A stretch of 64,000 nt of DNA, from assembly GCF_009720385.1 (NCBI RefSeq), contig NZ_ML769303.1, positions 397,979 to 461,978 of the forward strand, written 5' to 3'. Positions 15,405 through 27,930 of the stretch are shown piece by piece. Source of the DNA: Catellatospora vulcania. GTDB lineage: Bacteria; Actinomycetota; Actinomycetes; Mycobacteriales; Micromonosporaceae. Made by a program: the position numbers and the translations under genes. The notes beneath the pieces are model-generated. The model was not told where the DNA came from. It searched no databases and saw only the letters and a program-made list of their open reading frames with translations. Each line of letters starts with the position of its first letter. Within the stretch, counting starts at the first letter, position 1.

Positions 15405-17627
15405 TCAGTTCTTCTTCTTTTTCTTCATCTTCGGCAGGTTGGCCGGCTTCTTCCCGAGGATCTTGTCGGAGGGCGGGTTGAAGTGCTGGACGTCCTTGCC
15501 CTTCAGCGCGTCCTTCAGGGTGTACGCCACGGTCTCGATCGGCTTCCAGGAGTTGTAGTCGCCGGTGGCGTGGAACGGGTTGTCCGGGTCGGCCATGAAG
15601 GCCGCCGCGGCCAGCTCCTTGGTGAACCCGACGAACCAGGCGGCCCGGGTGTCGTCGGTGGTGCCGGTCTTGCCCGCGACCGGGCGGTCCACCATGCCGT
15701 AGACGCCGGGGGCCGTGGACCAGCCGCCGCAGCCGCCCTTGGCCGCGCCGTACCCGGTGACGCAGCGCATCGCGTCGGTGGCGGCGCGGGCCACGTCCTT
15801 GCTGACCTCCTGGCGGCAGCGGGGCGTCGCGACGGGCACCTGCTGGCCCTTTACGGTCATCATCGCCGGGGTGCCGTCGGGATTGACGATCCCGGTGACC
15901 GGCAGCGCCTCGCAGAACTTGCCTTCGGCGGCCATGGTGGCGTACGCGTTGGCCATCTCCAGCGGCGTGGTGTCCGCGACGCCGAGGGTGAACGAGCCCC
16001 AGGTCTTGGACTTGCCCGGCGAGGCCTGCAGCTGGTCGATGTCGGTGCGCCACTTCAGGCCGAGCCGCTCGGCCATGCGGACCGCCTTGTCCGCGCCGAC
16101 CTTCTGCTCCAGCTGGACGAAGTACGTGTTGACCGACTTGCCGAAGCCCGACCACATGGCGTGGTTGCCGGTCATCGAGCCGCTGGCGTTGGACGGGCAC
16201 CAGTGCCCGCCGCCGCAGGAGCCGCGCTCGCCCCAGCCGGCGAAGTACTGCGACTTGTACCGGTGCGGCGCGTAGAACCAGGTGTTCATCTTCATGCCGG
16301 CGTCCAGCGCGGCCACCATCGTGAAGATCTTGAACGTCGAGCCTGCCTGGTAACCCGGCAGGTTGCCGCCGCCGAGCAGCGGGTTCACCGTGTTCGGGTA
16401 GTTGCCCTTGACCTTGCCGTAGCGCTTGGGGTCGGTGTGCGCCCCGTTGCCCGCCTGGTCGAGCGAGTACGTCCGGTTCACCGCCATCGCCTTGACCAGC
16501 CCGGTGCCGGGCTGCACCACGACCTCGCCCAGGGCGTACGCGCTGCCGATCGGCTGCCGCTTGGTGACGTGGTCCATCGCGATGTCCTGGACCTTCGGGT
16601 CCAGCGATGTGGTGATCTTGTAGCCGCCGCGGCGCAGGTTGTCCTCGCGCTCACCCGGGTTGGCCCCGAACGCCGGCTGCGACAGCCACCAGTTCTTGAA
16701 CATGTCGCAGAAGAAGCCCCAGCTGTTGTTCTTCTTGGCCACCGCGATGCAGTCGTTCGGCGGCTCGGTGATCTTCAGCTTGATGGGTTCCTTCTTCGTC
16801 GTCTCGGCGACGGCGGGCGTGATGTAGCCGAGTTCGGCCATTCGGTCGATGACGTAGTTGCGCCGCTGGGTGGCCGCCGTCTGGTCGCTGCCCGCCGGGT
16901 CGTAGGCGGTGGGCGCCTTGACCAGGCCGGCCAGCGTGGCCGACTCGGCCAGCGTCAGGTCCTTCGGCAGCTTGGAGAAGAAGATCTGCGCCGCCGCGAA
17001 GACGCCGTAGGCCCGGTGCCCGAAGTAGGCCACGTTCAGGTAGCGCTCCAGGATGTCGGTCTTCGACATTTCCTTCTCGACCTTGATGGCCAGCCGCGCC
17101 TCGCGGATCTTGCGAAGCGGTGTCTGCTCGGTCGCCGCCATGACCTCGCTGGGGGTCTGCGCGCCGTCGCGCAGCGCCATGCGCACGTACTGCATGGTCA
17201 GCGTGGACGCCCCCTGGGACACCTCGCCCGCGGTGTGGTTTGCCACGAAGGCACGGGCGATGCCCTTGGCGTCGACGCCGTTGTGCTCGTAGAAGCGCCC
17301 GTCCTCACTGGCCACGATCGCCTTGCGGATGTTCTCCGAGACGTCGCCGATCGGCGCGTATTTGCGATGTTCCTCGTAGAAGTTCGTGAGCAGCGTCTTG
17401 CCGTCCGACGCGTACACGTAGCTGGTCTGTGCCGGAGGCAGGCTCTTGAGCTCCGACGGCAGCGAGTCGTAGAAATCGGCGCCGGCCTTCAGCCCCAGGC
17501 CGCCCACCGCGGCGAGGGGGTAGGTGACCGCGGCGACGACGACGCCTGCGATGAGGCCCGAGCGCAGGATCGGCGCGAGACGTCCGGTGGCGGAAATTGC
17601 ACCTTTTAGGCGGCTAAGCGGCTTCAC
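15405..17627 (-). CDS. class A penicillin-binding protein (transglycosylase/transpeptidase)
   Basis: A 740-residue bifunctional peptidoglycan synthase. An N-terminal membrane segment (about 25-45) is followed by the GT51 transglycosylase domain: ASEDGRFYEHNGVDAKGI carries the catalytic Glu, and QGASTLTMQYVR is the second conserved block. The transpeptidase domain contains the nucleophile motif STFK in GYQAGSTFKIF, SVN in GFGKSVNTYF, and KTGTT. The C-terminus is very Lys-rich (KMKKKKKN). It polymerises and crosslinks glycan strands outside the membrane. The start is set at the GTG 17627, because TACCTT lies 6 nt upstream; an in-frame TTG 6 codons earlier has nothing upstream to support it. Confidence 0.92.
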   Translation of the reverse strand: MKPLSRLKGAISATGRLAPILRSGLIAGVVVAAVTYPLAAVGGLGLKAGADFYDSLPSELKSLPPAQTSYVYASDGKTLLTNFYEEHRKYAPIGDVSENIRKAIVASEDGRFYEHNGVDAKGIARAFVANHTAGEVSQGASTLTMQYVRMALRDGAQTPSEVMAATEQTPLRKIREARLAIKVEKEMSKTDILERYLNVAYFGHRAYGVFAAAQIFFSKLPKDLTLAESATLAGLVKAPTAYDPAGSDQTAATQRRNYVIDRMAELGYITPAVAETTKKEPIKLKITEPPNDCIAVAKKNNSWGFFCDMFKNWWLSQPAFGANPGEREDNLRRGGYKITTSLDPKVQDIAMDHVTKRQPIGSAYALGEVVVQPGTGLVKAMAVNRTYSLDQAGNGAHTDPKRYGKVKGNYPNTVNPLLGGGNLPGYQAGSTFKIFTMVAALDAGMKMNTWFYAPHRYKSQYFAGWGERGSCGGGHWCPSNASGSMTGNHAMWSGFGKSVNTYFVQLEQKVGADKAVRMAERLGLKWRTDIDQLQASPGKSKTWGSFTLGVADTTPLEMANAYATMAAEGKFCEALPVTGIVNPDGTPAMMTVKGQQVPVATPRCRQEVSKDVARAATDAMRCVTGYGAAKGGCGGWSTAPGVYGMVDRPVAGKTGTTDDTRAAWFVGFTKELAAAAFMADPDNPFHATGDYNSWKPIETVAYTLKDALKGKDVQHFNPPSDKILGKKPANLPKMKKKKKN

Positions 17628-17633
17628 CCTACA

Positions 17634-17639
17634 AAGGTA
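17634..17639 (-). promoter_or_regulatory. -10 element, probable leaderless promoter for the penicillin-binding protein gene
   Basis: TACCTT on the minus strand, 6 nt, then GTG at 17627. The surrounding stretch is unusually AT-rich for this genome. Confidence 0.45.
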
Positions 17640-17737
17640 GGACAAACTACTCAGTAGATGGATTCAAAGCAGTAAAAGACGCGACGATTTCTACCCCCGA
17701 GTCGGCATCGCGACAGCCGACGTGGTGAGGTGAGGTC

Positions 17738-18823
17738 GTGACGAGTGAGCTGTTGGGCTTAACGATCGAGGCGGTCCGTCCGCTCGACGCCGCCGCGATG
17801 AACCAGGCCCGTGAGTTGCAGGCCCGGCTGACCAAGCCCGCCGGCTCACTGGGCGAGCTGGAGGAACTGTCGGTGCGGCTGGCCGGGCTGACCGCGGCCT
17901 GCCCGCCGCCGCTGCTGGAACCGGCGCAGCTGGCCGTGTTCGCCGGCGACCACGGGGTGCACGCGCAGGGCGTGACGCCGTGGCCGCAGGAGGTCACCGC
18001 CCAGATGGTCGGCAACTTCCTGGCCGGTGGCGCCGCCGTCAACGCGCTCGCCCGGCAGACCGGCGTCACGGTGACCGTGGTCGACGTCGGCGTCGCCGCC
18101 GAGCTGCCCCCGGCCGACGGCCTGATCTCGGCCAAGGTCCGGCACGGCACCCGGGACATGACCGTCGAGCCCGCGATGACCCGCGCCGAGGCACTGGCCG
18201 CGTTGGAGGTCGGCATCCAGACCGCGCACGCGATGATCGACGGCGGAGCCCGCGTGCTGCTCACCGGTGACATGGGCATCGGCAACACCACCGCGTCGGC
18301 GGCGCTCATCTGCGCGTTCACCGGGCGCGACCCCGGCGTGGTCACCGGTTACGGCACCGGCATCGACGCGCCCACCCACCTGCGCAAGGTCGAGGTGATC
18401 CGGCAGGCGCTGGGGCTGCACGGCCCGTCCTGGGGCGGCGACCCGGCCACCGACCCGGTGGCGGTGCTGGCCGCGCTCGGTGGCCTGGAGCACGCCGGGC
18501 TGACCGGCTTCATCCTGGGCGCGGCGTCGCGCCGGGTGCCGGTCATCCTCGACGGCGTGATCGCGGCCGCCGCCGCGCTGACCGCCGTGGCCCTGGCGCC
18601 CAGCAGCCGGGACGCCATGATCGCTGGACACCAGTCGGTGGAGCCGGGCGCTAGCGTGGCGCTGTCGCAGCTCGAACTGAACCCGCTGCTCGACCTCGGC
18701 CTCCGGCTGGGCGAGGGCACGGGCGCGGTGCTGGCCTACCCGATCGTCGCCGGCTCGGTGCGGGTCCTGCACGAGATGGCGACGTTCGACAGCGCCGGTG
18801 TCGCCGCGAAAGTCGATGAGTGA
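17738..18823 (+). CDS. cobT: nicotinate-nucleotide--dimethylbenzimidazole phosphoribosyltransferase (CobT)
   Basis: A 361-residue enzyme, normal length. It makes alpha-ribazole phosphate from nicotinate mononucleotide and 5,6-dimethylbenzimidazole for the lower ligand of cobalamin. Signatures: LTKPAGSLGELEEL at the N-terminus, VFAGDHGVHAQGVTPWPQEVT, GDMGIGNTTASAAL, the substrate loop GTGIDAPTHLRKVEVIRQAL, and the catalytic Glu in the C-terminal LGEGTGAVLAYPIV. It starts with GTG after GGTGAGGTC. It is followed after 120 bp by the cobA fusion gene; the gap is bridged by a short open frame that overlaps both, so the two genes may be translationally linked. Confidence 0.95.
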   Translation: MTSELLGLTIEAVRPLDAAAMNQARELQARLTKPAGSLGELEELSVRLAGLTAACPPPLLEPAQLAVFAGDHGVHAQGVTPWPQEVTAQMVGNFLAGGAAVNALARQTGVTVTVVDVGVAAELPPADGLISAKVRHGTRDMTVEPAMTRAEALAALEVGIQTAHAMIDGGARVLLTGDMGIGNTTASAALICAFTGRDPGVVTGYGTGIDAPTHLRKVEVIRQALGLHGPSWGGDPATDPVAVLAALGGLEHAGLTGFILGAASRRVPVILDGVIAAAAALTAVALAPSSRDAMIAGHQSVEPGASVALSQLELNPLLDLGLRLGEGTGAVLAYPIVAGSVRVLHEMATFDSAGVAAKVDE

Positions 18824-18947
18824 GCGGAGCGGGCCTCGCCCGGCCGAGCCCGGGCGGCTCCGCCAGGACCGAAGACTGAGCACGGACGCAGCGAGCCCGA
18901 CCGGGGACGCTGCGCCGGCACCCACAAAGGACGTGCACCGACAGTGA
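18816..18947 (+). other. 43-codon open frame bridging cobT and cobA
   Basis: An ATG overlapping the cobT stop opens a frame MSERSGPRPAEPGR... that ends at a TGA overlapping the GTG of cobA. Its composition is low-complexity and Arg/Pro-rich and its third-position GC bias is weak. A repeat-like GAGCG/CAGCGAG composition is seen here and before the gene at 47681. It may merely carry ribosomes between genes; I do not propose a functional peptide. Confidence 0.3.
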
Positions 18948-20143
18948 GTGACCTCTATCCCCTCGCGTTGCGGCTGGACGGGCGGCTGGTGCTGGTCGTC
19001 GGCGGGGGCGCGGTGGCGACCCGGCGAGTGCCGGCGCTGCTGGCGGCCGGGGCGAACGTGCGCCTGGTCGCGCCGGAGCTGACACCCGCGCTGCGCGGCC
19101 TTTCCGACGCGGGCCGGTTCACCTGGCACGAGCGCCCGTTCGCCGAGGACGACCTGGACGGCGTCTGGCTGGTGCAGGTCGCGGTCGACGACCACGAGGC
19201 CGCGGAGTCGGTCTCGGCCGCGGCGGAGCGGCGCCGCATCTTCTGCGTACGCGCCGACGACCGGCACGCCGCGAGTGCCTGGACCCCGGCGGTGGCCCGG
19301 CACGGCGCGGTGACCGTGGCGGTGCTCGCGGGCGGCTCACCCCGCAGGGCCGTGGCGGTGCGCGACCGCATCGCGAACCTGCTGGCCACCGACGAGGCCA
19401 CGGTCCCGGAGACGGTCAAGGGCACCGTGGCCCTGGTCGGCGGCGGTCCCGGCGACCCCGAACTGATCACGGTCAAGGGCCGCCGTCTGCTGGCCGCCGC
19501 GGACGTGGTGGTCGCCGACCGGCTCGGGCCCGGCCTGCTGCTCGACGAGCTGCGCGCCGACGTGGAACTCGTCGACGTGGCGAAGCTGCCGTACGGGCCG
19601 GCCGCGCAGCAGGAGGAGATCAACCGCATCCTGGTGGAACGGGCCAGGGCCGGGCTGTTCGTGGTGCGCCTCAAGGGCGGCGACCCGTACGTGTTCGGCC
19701 GCGGCGGCGAAGAGGTGCTGGCCTGCGCCGAGGCGGGCGTCCCGGTGACCGTGGTGCCCGGCGTGACCAGCGCCATCTCGGTGCCCGCCGCAGCCGGGAT
19801 CCCGGTGACCCACCGCCGGGTGGCCCACGAGTTCACCGTGGTCAGCGGGCACATCGGCCCCGACCACCCGGACTCGCTGGTGGACTGGCAGGCGCTGGCC
19901 CGCCTACGCGGCACCCTGGTGATCCTGATGGGACTGAAGAACCTGCCCGCCATCGTGGCCACGCTGCTGGCCCACGGCCGCGACGCCGCGACCCCCGCCG
20001 CGGTGATCCAGGAGGGCACCACCGACCACCAGAAGTCCGTCCACGGCACCCTCGCCGACCTCCCCGACCTGGCTAGGCAACTCAACCCGCCCGCCATCGT
20101 CGTCGTCGGTCACGTCGCCGACGTCCTCCCACCCACCCGCTGA
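18944..20143 (+). CDS. cobA: uroporphyrinogen-III C-methyltransferase fused to precorrin-2 dehydrogenase domain
   Basis: A 399-residue fusion. Residues about 1-150 form the siroheme-synthase NAD-binding domain (VLVVGGGAVATRRVPALLAAGANV; VQVAVDDHEAAESV), which oxidises precorrin-2 to sirohydrochlorin. Residues about 157-399 form the SAM-dependent methyltransferase (ALVGGGPGDPELITVKG, VVADRL, VRLKGGDPYVFGRGGEE, VVPGVTSAISVPAAAGIPVTHR) that converts uroporphyrinogen III to precorrin-2. It is shorter than enteric CysG (about 457 residues) because the middle dimerisation/chelatase region is reduced, as in other actinobacterial CobA/CysG fusions. It stands at the branch of siroheme and cobalamin synthesis, next to cobT. 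The GTG start overlaps the bridging short frame. Confidence 0.92.
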   Translation: MSDLYPLALRLDGRLVLVVGGGAVATRRVPALLAAGANVRLVAPELTPALRGLSDAGRFTWHERPFAEDDLDGVWLVQVAVDDHEAAESVSAAAERRRIFCVRADDRHAASAWTPAVARHGAVTVAVLAGGSPRRAVAVRDRIANLLATDEATVPETVKGTVALVGGGPGDPELITVKGRRLLAAADVVVADRLGPGLLLDELRADVELVDVAKLPYGPAAQQEEINRILVERARAGLFVVRLKGGDPYVFGRGGEEVLACAEAGVPVTVVPGVTSAISVPAAAGIPVTHRRVAHEFTVVSGHIGPDHPDSLVDWQALARLRGTLVILMGLKNLPAIVATLLAHGRDAATPAAVIQEGTTDHQKSVHGTLADLPDLARQLNPPAIVVVGHVADVLPPTR

Positions 20144-20269
20144 CACCCACCCGCTGACACCCACCCCACCCACGCCCAAACCCCACCCTCCCACCCCCCA
20201 CCCCCGCCTCGGCCCGGCCCACCCCGGCCGGCCCACCCCACCCCGGCCGGCCCCGCCCGCCCCCGGCCC
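20144..20269. repeat. C-rich tract with 14-bp tandem duplication at the cobA stop
   Basis: CACCCACCCGCTGA is repeated in tandem, the first copy carrying the cobA stop. It is followed by about 100 bases of CCCACCC/CCCGGCC sequence with many runs of three or more C, so the minus strand could form G-quadruplexes. Confidence 0.7.
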
Positions 20270-20329
20270 GCAGTTTCGGGGAAAGTGCATGAAACGGGGC
20301 GGTGGATCGTGCAGCTTCCCCGAAACTGC
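20270..20329 (+). repeat. palindromic repeat family A, copy 2
   Basis: Arms 20270-20289 and 20310-20329 (GCAGTTTCGGGGAAAGTGCA and its near complement, 2 mismatches). It lies between the convergent cobA and ATPase genes, where it could act as a bidirectional terminator. Confidence 0.85.
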
Positions 20330-20351
20330 GCAGCAGTGGCGGGAGGGTGGG

Positions 20352-21821
20352 TCAGGAGCCCTGGTAGAGGCGGGCCAGGTCGACCAGTTCGACGTCGTCG
20401 CGGGTGCCTGCCGTGCGTTTCAGGGCGGGGGTGAAGCCGGAGCGGCTGAACAGGAGCAGTCGGGGTGTGGGGGCGGCGGCGTCGGCGGGGAGCAGGGTGC
20501 GCAGGTGGTCCAGGCGGGACAGCTCGTCGGCGCCTACGGGGCTGGTGGTGGCTTTCGCCTCGCCGATGGCGATGATGCGGTCGGCCTGGCCGGGTCGGGT
20601 CTCCCAGACGACGGCGTCCAGCTCGTGGCCGGCCCGGTGCTCGCGGCAGGCGATCTGCGTGGGCAGCACCCGGCTCGCCAGGCCGCCCAGGGTCTGCTCG
20701 CTCGCGTGCCACTGGCACCACTGGCGGGTCAGGTCCTCGAAGTGCGGCCCGTAGATCTTAGAGGCGATCGTGTCGGCGTTGCGCGCCCACACCTGGTCCG
20801 CGCGCCCGGCGACCAGCTCGGCCTCGTGGCGCGTGATGATCAGCTGGTACAGCCGCACGACGGGCTCGGTGATCCGGTACACGGTGCGTTTGCTGCGCAG
20901 CGCGTCGTCGACGGCCTCGACCAGGCCGATGCTCTGCAGGCCGTTGAGCAGGTGGGCCAGCGCCGAAGCGGGCCGGCCCAGTTCGGCCGCGATCTCGGTG
21001 CGGCGGACCTTGCCGGCGCTCAGCGCGGTGAGGACCGCGGCGTACGAGGTGGGGTCGGCGATCGACGGGTCCTCGCGCAGCAGCAGGCTGCCCTCGCGGA
21101 ACATCGCCGAGGCGGGGTTGACGATCCGGCGCTGCGCCCAGCGGTCGAAATCGGCCACGCTGCGCGGCCCGGCCCCGCCGCTCATCTCCAGGTACGCCGG
21201 GGTGCCGCCGACCAGTGCGTTGACCCGGAACGCGAGTTCGGGATCGTCGAGTCCCCAGAAGGCGGCGGCCTCGCGGTAGCCGAACGGGCGCACCACCAGT
21301 TCCAGCACGGCCCGGCCGCGCAGCGGCGCGCCCGCCCCGAGCAGCGTGGACATCGTGGTCAGCGCGCTGCCGCAGAGGATGAGCCGGGTACGGGTGTCCT
21401 GCTTGGCCTCGCCGAGCGGGCTGAGCGCCTGCTGCAGGTATGAGGGCAGGGCGGGCGTGGTGGCGACGAGGTAGGGGAACTCGTCGATGATCACGGGGAG
21501 CTGCCGCTCGCGGCCGAGCCGGATCAGCTCGGCCAGGGCTTCGCGCCAGTCGGCCGGGGCCAGGGGCGAGCCGAGCCCGCGGTGCTCGGCCAGGGCGCGG
21601 CCGAGGTCGGCGAGGTTCTGGCTCTCGGTCTGCTGCGTCGCGCCGAAGAAGAAGCCGCCGGTCTGCTGTGCGAGGAGTTCCAGCATCAGCGTCTTGCCCT
21701 GGCGGCGGCGGCCGTAGACGAGCCCGAGCGTCGCGCCGGGCGTCGGCGCTGACACGAAGTCGGTCAGTTCGTCCCATTCGAGGGTGCGGCCGTGCAACCG
21801 CTCAGGCTTGGACGCATTCAC
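20352..21821 (-). CDS. AAA+ ATPase with C-terminal DUF234 nuclease-like domain
   Basis: A 489-residue protein of the archaeal-type ATPase family. The N-terminal STAND/AAA-like ATPase has Walker A GRRRQGKT (residues 37-44) and Walker B LPVIIDEFPYL (about 118-128). A winged-helix-like middle region follows (VRRTEIAAELGRPASALAHLLNGLQSIGLVE, partly). The C-terminal DUF234 region contains HELDAVVW and IIAIGEAKAT, the D...ExK arrangement of a PD-(D/E)xK nuclease core. The role of this family is unknown; associations with mobile elements and toxin-like activity have been suggested for relatives. It is the only gene here whose promoter is embedded in a large palindromic operator. The start is GTG at 21821. 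Confidence 0.8.
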   Translation of the reverse strand: MNASKPERLHGRTLEWDELTDFVSAPTPGATLGLVYGRRRQGKTLMLELLAQQTGGFFFGATQQTESQNLADLGRALAEHRGLGSPLAPADWREALAELIRLGRERQLPVIIDEFPYLVATTPALPSYLQQALSPLGEAKQDTRTRLILCGSALTTMSTLLGAGAPLRGRAVLELVVRPFGYREAAAFWGLDDPELAFRVNALVGGTPAYLEMSGGAGPRSVADFDRWAQRRIVNPASAMFREGSLLLREDPSIADPTSYAAVLTALSAGKVRRTEIAAELGRPASALAHLLNGLQSIGLVEAVDDALRSKRTVYRITEPVVRLYQLIITRHEAELVAGRADQVWARNADTIASKIYGPHFEDLTRQWCQWHASEQTLGGLASRVLPTQIACREHRAGHELDAVVWETRPGQADRIIAIGEAKATTSPVGADELSRLDHLRTLLPADAAAPTPRLLLFSRSGFTPALKRTAGTRDDVELVDLARLYQGS

Positions 21822-21823
21822 GC

Positions 21824-21866
21824 AACTATGGTAGCGCCAACTATGATAGTTACAGCTACCATAGTT
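21824..21866 (-). promoter_or_regulatory. palindromic operator overlapping the ATPase-DUF234 promoter
   Basis: A perfect 12-bp inverted repeat, AACTATGGTAGC (21824-21835) and GCTACCATAGTT (21855-21866), encloses a second palindrome AACTAT-G-ATAGTT (21839-21851), giving four AACTAT half-sites. On the minus strand TACCAT (21828-21833) lies 6 nt before the GTG at 21821, so the operator covers the predicted -10. The layout is typical of a repressor site, possibly for the protein's own winged-helix region or a GntR/MarR-type regulator elsewhere. Confidence 0.8.
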
Positions 21867-21879
21867 ATCGAGACGTTAA

Positions 21880-21923
21880 GAAGGGCACCTTCTACAACGC
21901 ATGGCGATGTGAAGGTGCCCTTC
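21880..21923. repeat. palindromic repeat family B, copy 1
   Basis: Perfect 13-bp arms GAAGGGCACCTTC (21880-21892) and GAAGGTGCCCTTC (21911-21923). A second copy is at 54211-54254. This one begins 4 bp after the stop of the otsB fusion on the minus strand and probably serves as its terminator. Such repeats are, as I recall, common in Micromonosporaceae. Confidence 0.85.
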
Positions 21924-21926
21924 CTT

Positions 21927-24463
21927 TCAGCGGCCCAGGAGCTGCGCGCACCTGATCAGGCCGAGGTGGCTGTAGGCCTGCGGGTGGTTGCCCAGGCCGC
22001 GCTCCAGGTCCGGGTCGTACTGCTCGGGGAGCAGGCCGGTCGGGCCGGCCGTGGCCAGCATCTGGTCGAACAGCTCCTCGGCGTCGGCCCGGCGGCCGGT
22101 ACGCAGGTAAGCCTCGATCAGCCACGCGGTGCAGATGTGGAAGCCGCCCTCCTTGCCGGGCATGCCGTCGTCCCACTTGTACCGGTAGACCACCGGTCCC
22201 GAGCGCAGCTCGGCCTCGACGGCCAGCACCGTGTCCAGGAAGCGCGGGTCGTCGTCGGCCAGCAGGCCGGACAGGCCGATCCACAGGCTGGACGCGTCCA
22301 TCTCCGGGAACCCGTAGGCCACCGTGTAGGCCTTGGTGCCCTCGTGCCAGCCCTGGTGCAGGACGTTCTCGGCGATCCGGTCCCGCAGCTCGACCCACTC
22401 GGGCCGCTCCTCGGTGGTGTGCCGCTCCAGCACCTGCAGCGCCCGGTCCACCGTCATCCAGGACATGACCTTGGAGTACACGTGGTGCCGCGGAGGCAGG
22501 CGGGCCTCCCAGATGCCGTGGTCGGGCTCGTGCCAGCGCTGGGCACAGGCCTGCACCATGGCCTCCATGACCCGCCACTCCTCATGACGGATCTTGCCGC
22601 GCCGGTCCGCGACCGCCATCAGCACATCCGCGACCGGCCCGAACACGTCGAGCTGGAGCTGCTTGTTGGCGGCGTTGCCGACGCGCACCGGCCGGGAGCC
22701 GGCGTAGCCGGGCAGGCTCTCGATCACGGCCTCCGGGCCGAGTTCGTAGCCGTCCACGGTGTAGAGCGGGTGCAGCCGCTCCGGGTGCCCGCCGGTCCGG
22801 TCGACCACACCGTCGACCCACCGCAGGAACGCCTCGGCCTCGGTCAGCGAGCCCAGCTCGACGAGCGCCTTGACGGTCATCGCGCCGTCGCGCAGCCAGA
22901 CGAAGCGGTAGTCCCAGTTGCGGATGCCGCCGAGCGTCTCGGGCAGTGAGGTGGTCGCCGCCGCGATGACGCCGCCGCCCTCGAAGTGGCACAGCCCGCG
23001 CAGCGTGAGCGCGCTGCGCATGACCACCTCCTTCTCGACCGAGGGCAGCTCCAGGGAGTTGGCCCACTCCCGCCACGGCTGCTCGACCAGTTCCAGCCGC
23101 TCGCCCGCGGACAGCGGGTGGGCGGTCAGGTTGTGGCTGCGCATACGCATCTCGAGCAGCGCCTCGCCGTTCATCTTCGACAGGTCGATCACCGCGCGGG
23201 CGGTGTCGTGCCCGCCGTCGTCGACCACGTCCCACTCCACGCCGGGGGAGTACAGGCACAGGTGCTCGCTGGTGCCGAGCACCAGCAGCCCGTCGGTGAG
23301 CGGCTGCAACTGCACCGGCACCTGCCCGAACTCGGGCCGCGGGGCGTACTCGACGCGCACCACCGTGTTGCCGGTGAGGCGGCGCATCAGGCTGTCGCCC
23401 TCCAGCCAGTCCGTCACGGTCAGCCCGGACCAGCGGGTCTCCACGGTCATCGTGCCGGGGCGGTAGCGCTGGCCGAGCGGGTGGCCGCCGCGCAGCGGCG
23501 CGACCGTGAAGTGGCCTGCCGGGGCGCCGCCGAGCAGGTCGGCGAAGATCGCCGCGCTGTCGGGCCGCGGGTGGCACAGCCAGCTCACCCGGGCGTCCGG
23601 GCTGATCAGCGCGACGGTGCGGCCGTCGGCCAGCATCGAGTGGCGCTCGATCGGCACCGCCCGCTCGCCGAACAGCCAGTGCCGCCGGGTGTCCAGCAGC
23701 AGCGCCAGGATGCGCACCGCCTGCAGCGGGTCGTGCACCCGGAAGTTCGCGGCGGTCTCGCCCGCTCCCACCTTGACGCCGATGTCCTTGCCCGACAGCT
23801 GCCGGAAGGCGTTCTCGTCGGTGACGTCGTCGCCCATGAACAGCACGGCCCCCGCGGACACCTGGCGGCGCAGCTCGTCGATGGCGGTGCCCTTGTGCGA
23901 GGCCAGCACCGACAACTCGACGACCTCCTTGCCCTCGGTGGTGTGCACACCGGGCCAGGACGCCGGGCCGCACCGGACCGCGTCGGTCACCGCGCTGGCC
24001 ACCGCCCGGGAGGCGGTACGCAGGTGGACTGCGACGCTGGCGGGCTTGTTCTCCAGGCGTACGCCCGGGTGCTCGGCGGCGATGCGCTCCAGCTCGGTCT
24101 GCAGCCTGCTGCGCAGCTCGACCAGGTCGGAGGCGAGCCGCTGGACGAAGCCGATGTCGAACTCGGAGCCGTGGCTGCCGACGAGATGCACCTCGCTGGG
24201 CAGCCGGGACAGCGCCGCGAGGTCGCGCAGCGCCCGCCCGGAGACCACCGCGACGGTGGTCTGCGGGAGCGTGGCCAGCGATCGCAACGCTGCGACCGCC
24301 TCCGGGATCGGGGCGGCCGCGGACGGGTCCTCCACGATCGGGGCCAGGGTGCCGTCGTAGTCGCACGCGACGAGCAGGTGCGGCACACGGGCCAGCTGCG
24401 CCAGTGCGGAGCGCAGTTCGGGGTCGAAGCCGTCGCGGTCGAGATCGACGGTCATGCCCAGGG

Positions 24464-24467
<4 letters not shown>
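21927..24467 (-). CDS. otsB: trehalose-6-phosphate phosphatase fused to GH15 glycoside hydrolase
   Basis: An 846-residue fusion. Residues about 1-250 are a HAD-type OtsB phosphatase: DYDGT (36-40) with the nucleophile and acid/base aspartates, VVSGR, and LFMGDDVTDENAF. Residues about 260-846 are a glucoamylase-family GH15 domain: MLADGRTVALISPDARVSWLC start, RNWDYRFVWLRDGAMTVKAL with a catalytic acidic residue, and KEGGFHICTAWLIEAYLR near the C-terminus. Actinobacterial GH15 proteins of this type include trehalases, so one chain may both make and break trehalose; maltooligosaccharide substrates are also possible. Start ATG 24467 overlaps the otsA stop as ATGA, indicating coupling. An in-frame 55-codon upstream extension lies inside otsA and is not used. 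Confidence 0.88.
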
Positions 24468-25885
<1,418 letters not shown>

Positions 25886-26177
25886 CGCTGCCTCTCCTCC
25901 GATCGGTGGATCGTGGGCCATCCTCTGAGACTACTGAAGTCCCCGCAAAGGTGGATCAACGGCGCGGCACGCGTAGGCGATACGTGTAGATCATCCCAGC
26001 GGGGCGCTTTGATCACAACCCGCTGCGTGATGCCCAGGCCGTGCCCGGCCAAACCGCATGTCCGGATCGGCGCACGTCCCGGGCGGAGCGAGTGGGCTCA
26101 CACGGCCCCACCGCCCAGGCCGCGGGGCCACCTGGGAGTATTGACACGAAGACTGTCTGAAGGGGGTTGGCCCGACC

Positions 26178-27854
<1,677 letters not shown>

Positions 27855-27874
27855 TCCGGATCGTGTAGATCCAC

Positions 27875-27906
27875 GGCCTGCCGACCGCCTGTGCGGTCGG
27901 CAGGCC
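27875..27906 (+). terminator. terminator hairpin of ettA
   Basis: Perfect 14-bp stem GGCCTGCCGACCGC (27875-27888) / GCGGTCGGCAGGCC (27893-27906) with a CTGT loop, 20 bp after the ettA stop. No U-tract. Confidence 0.75.
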
Positions 27907-27930
27907 GAAATCATGGGGAGTGGGAGAACC

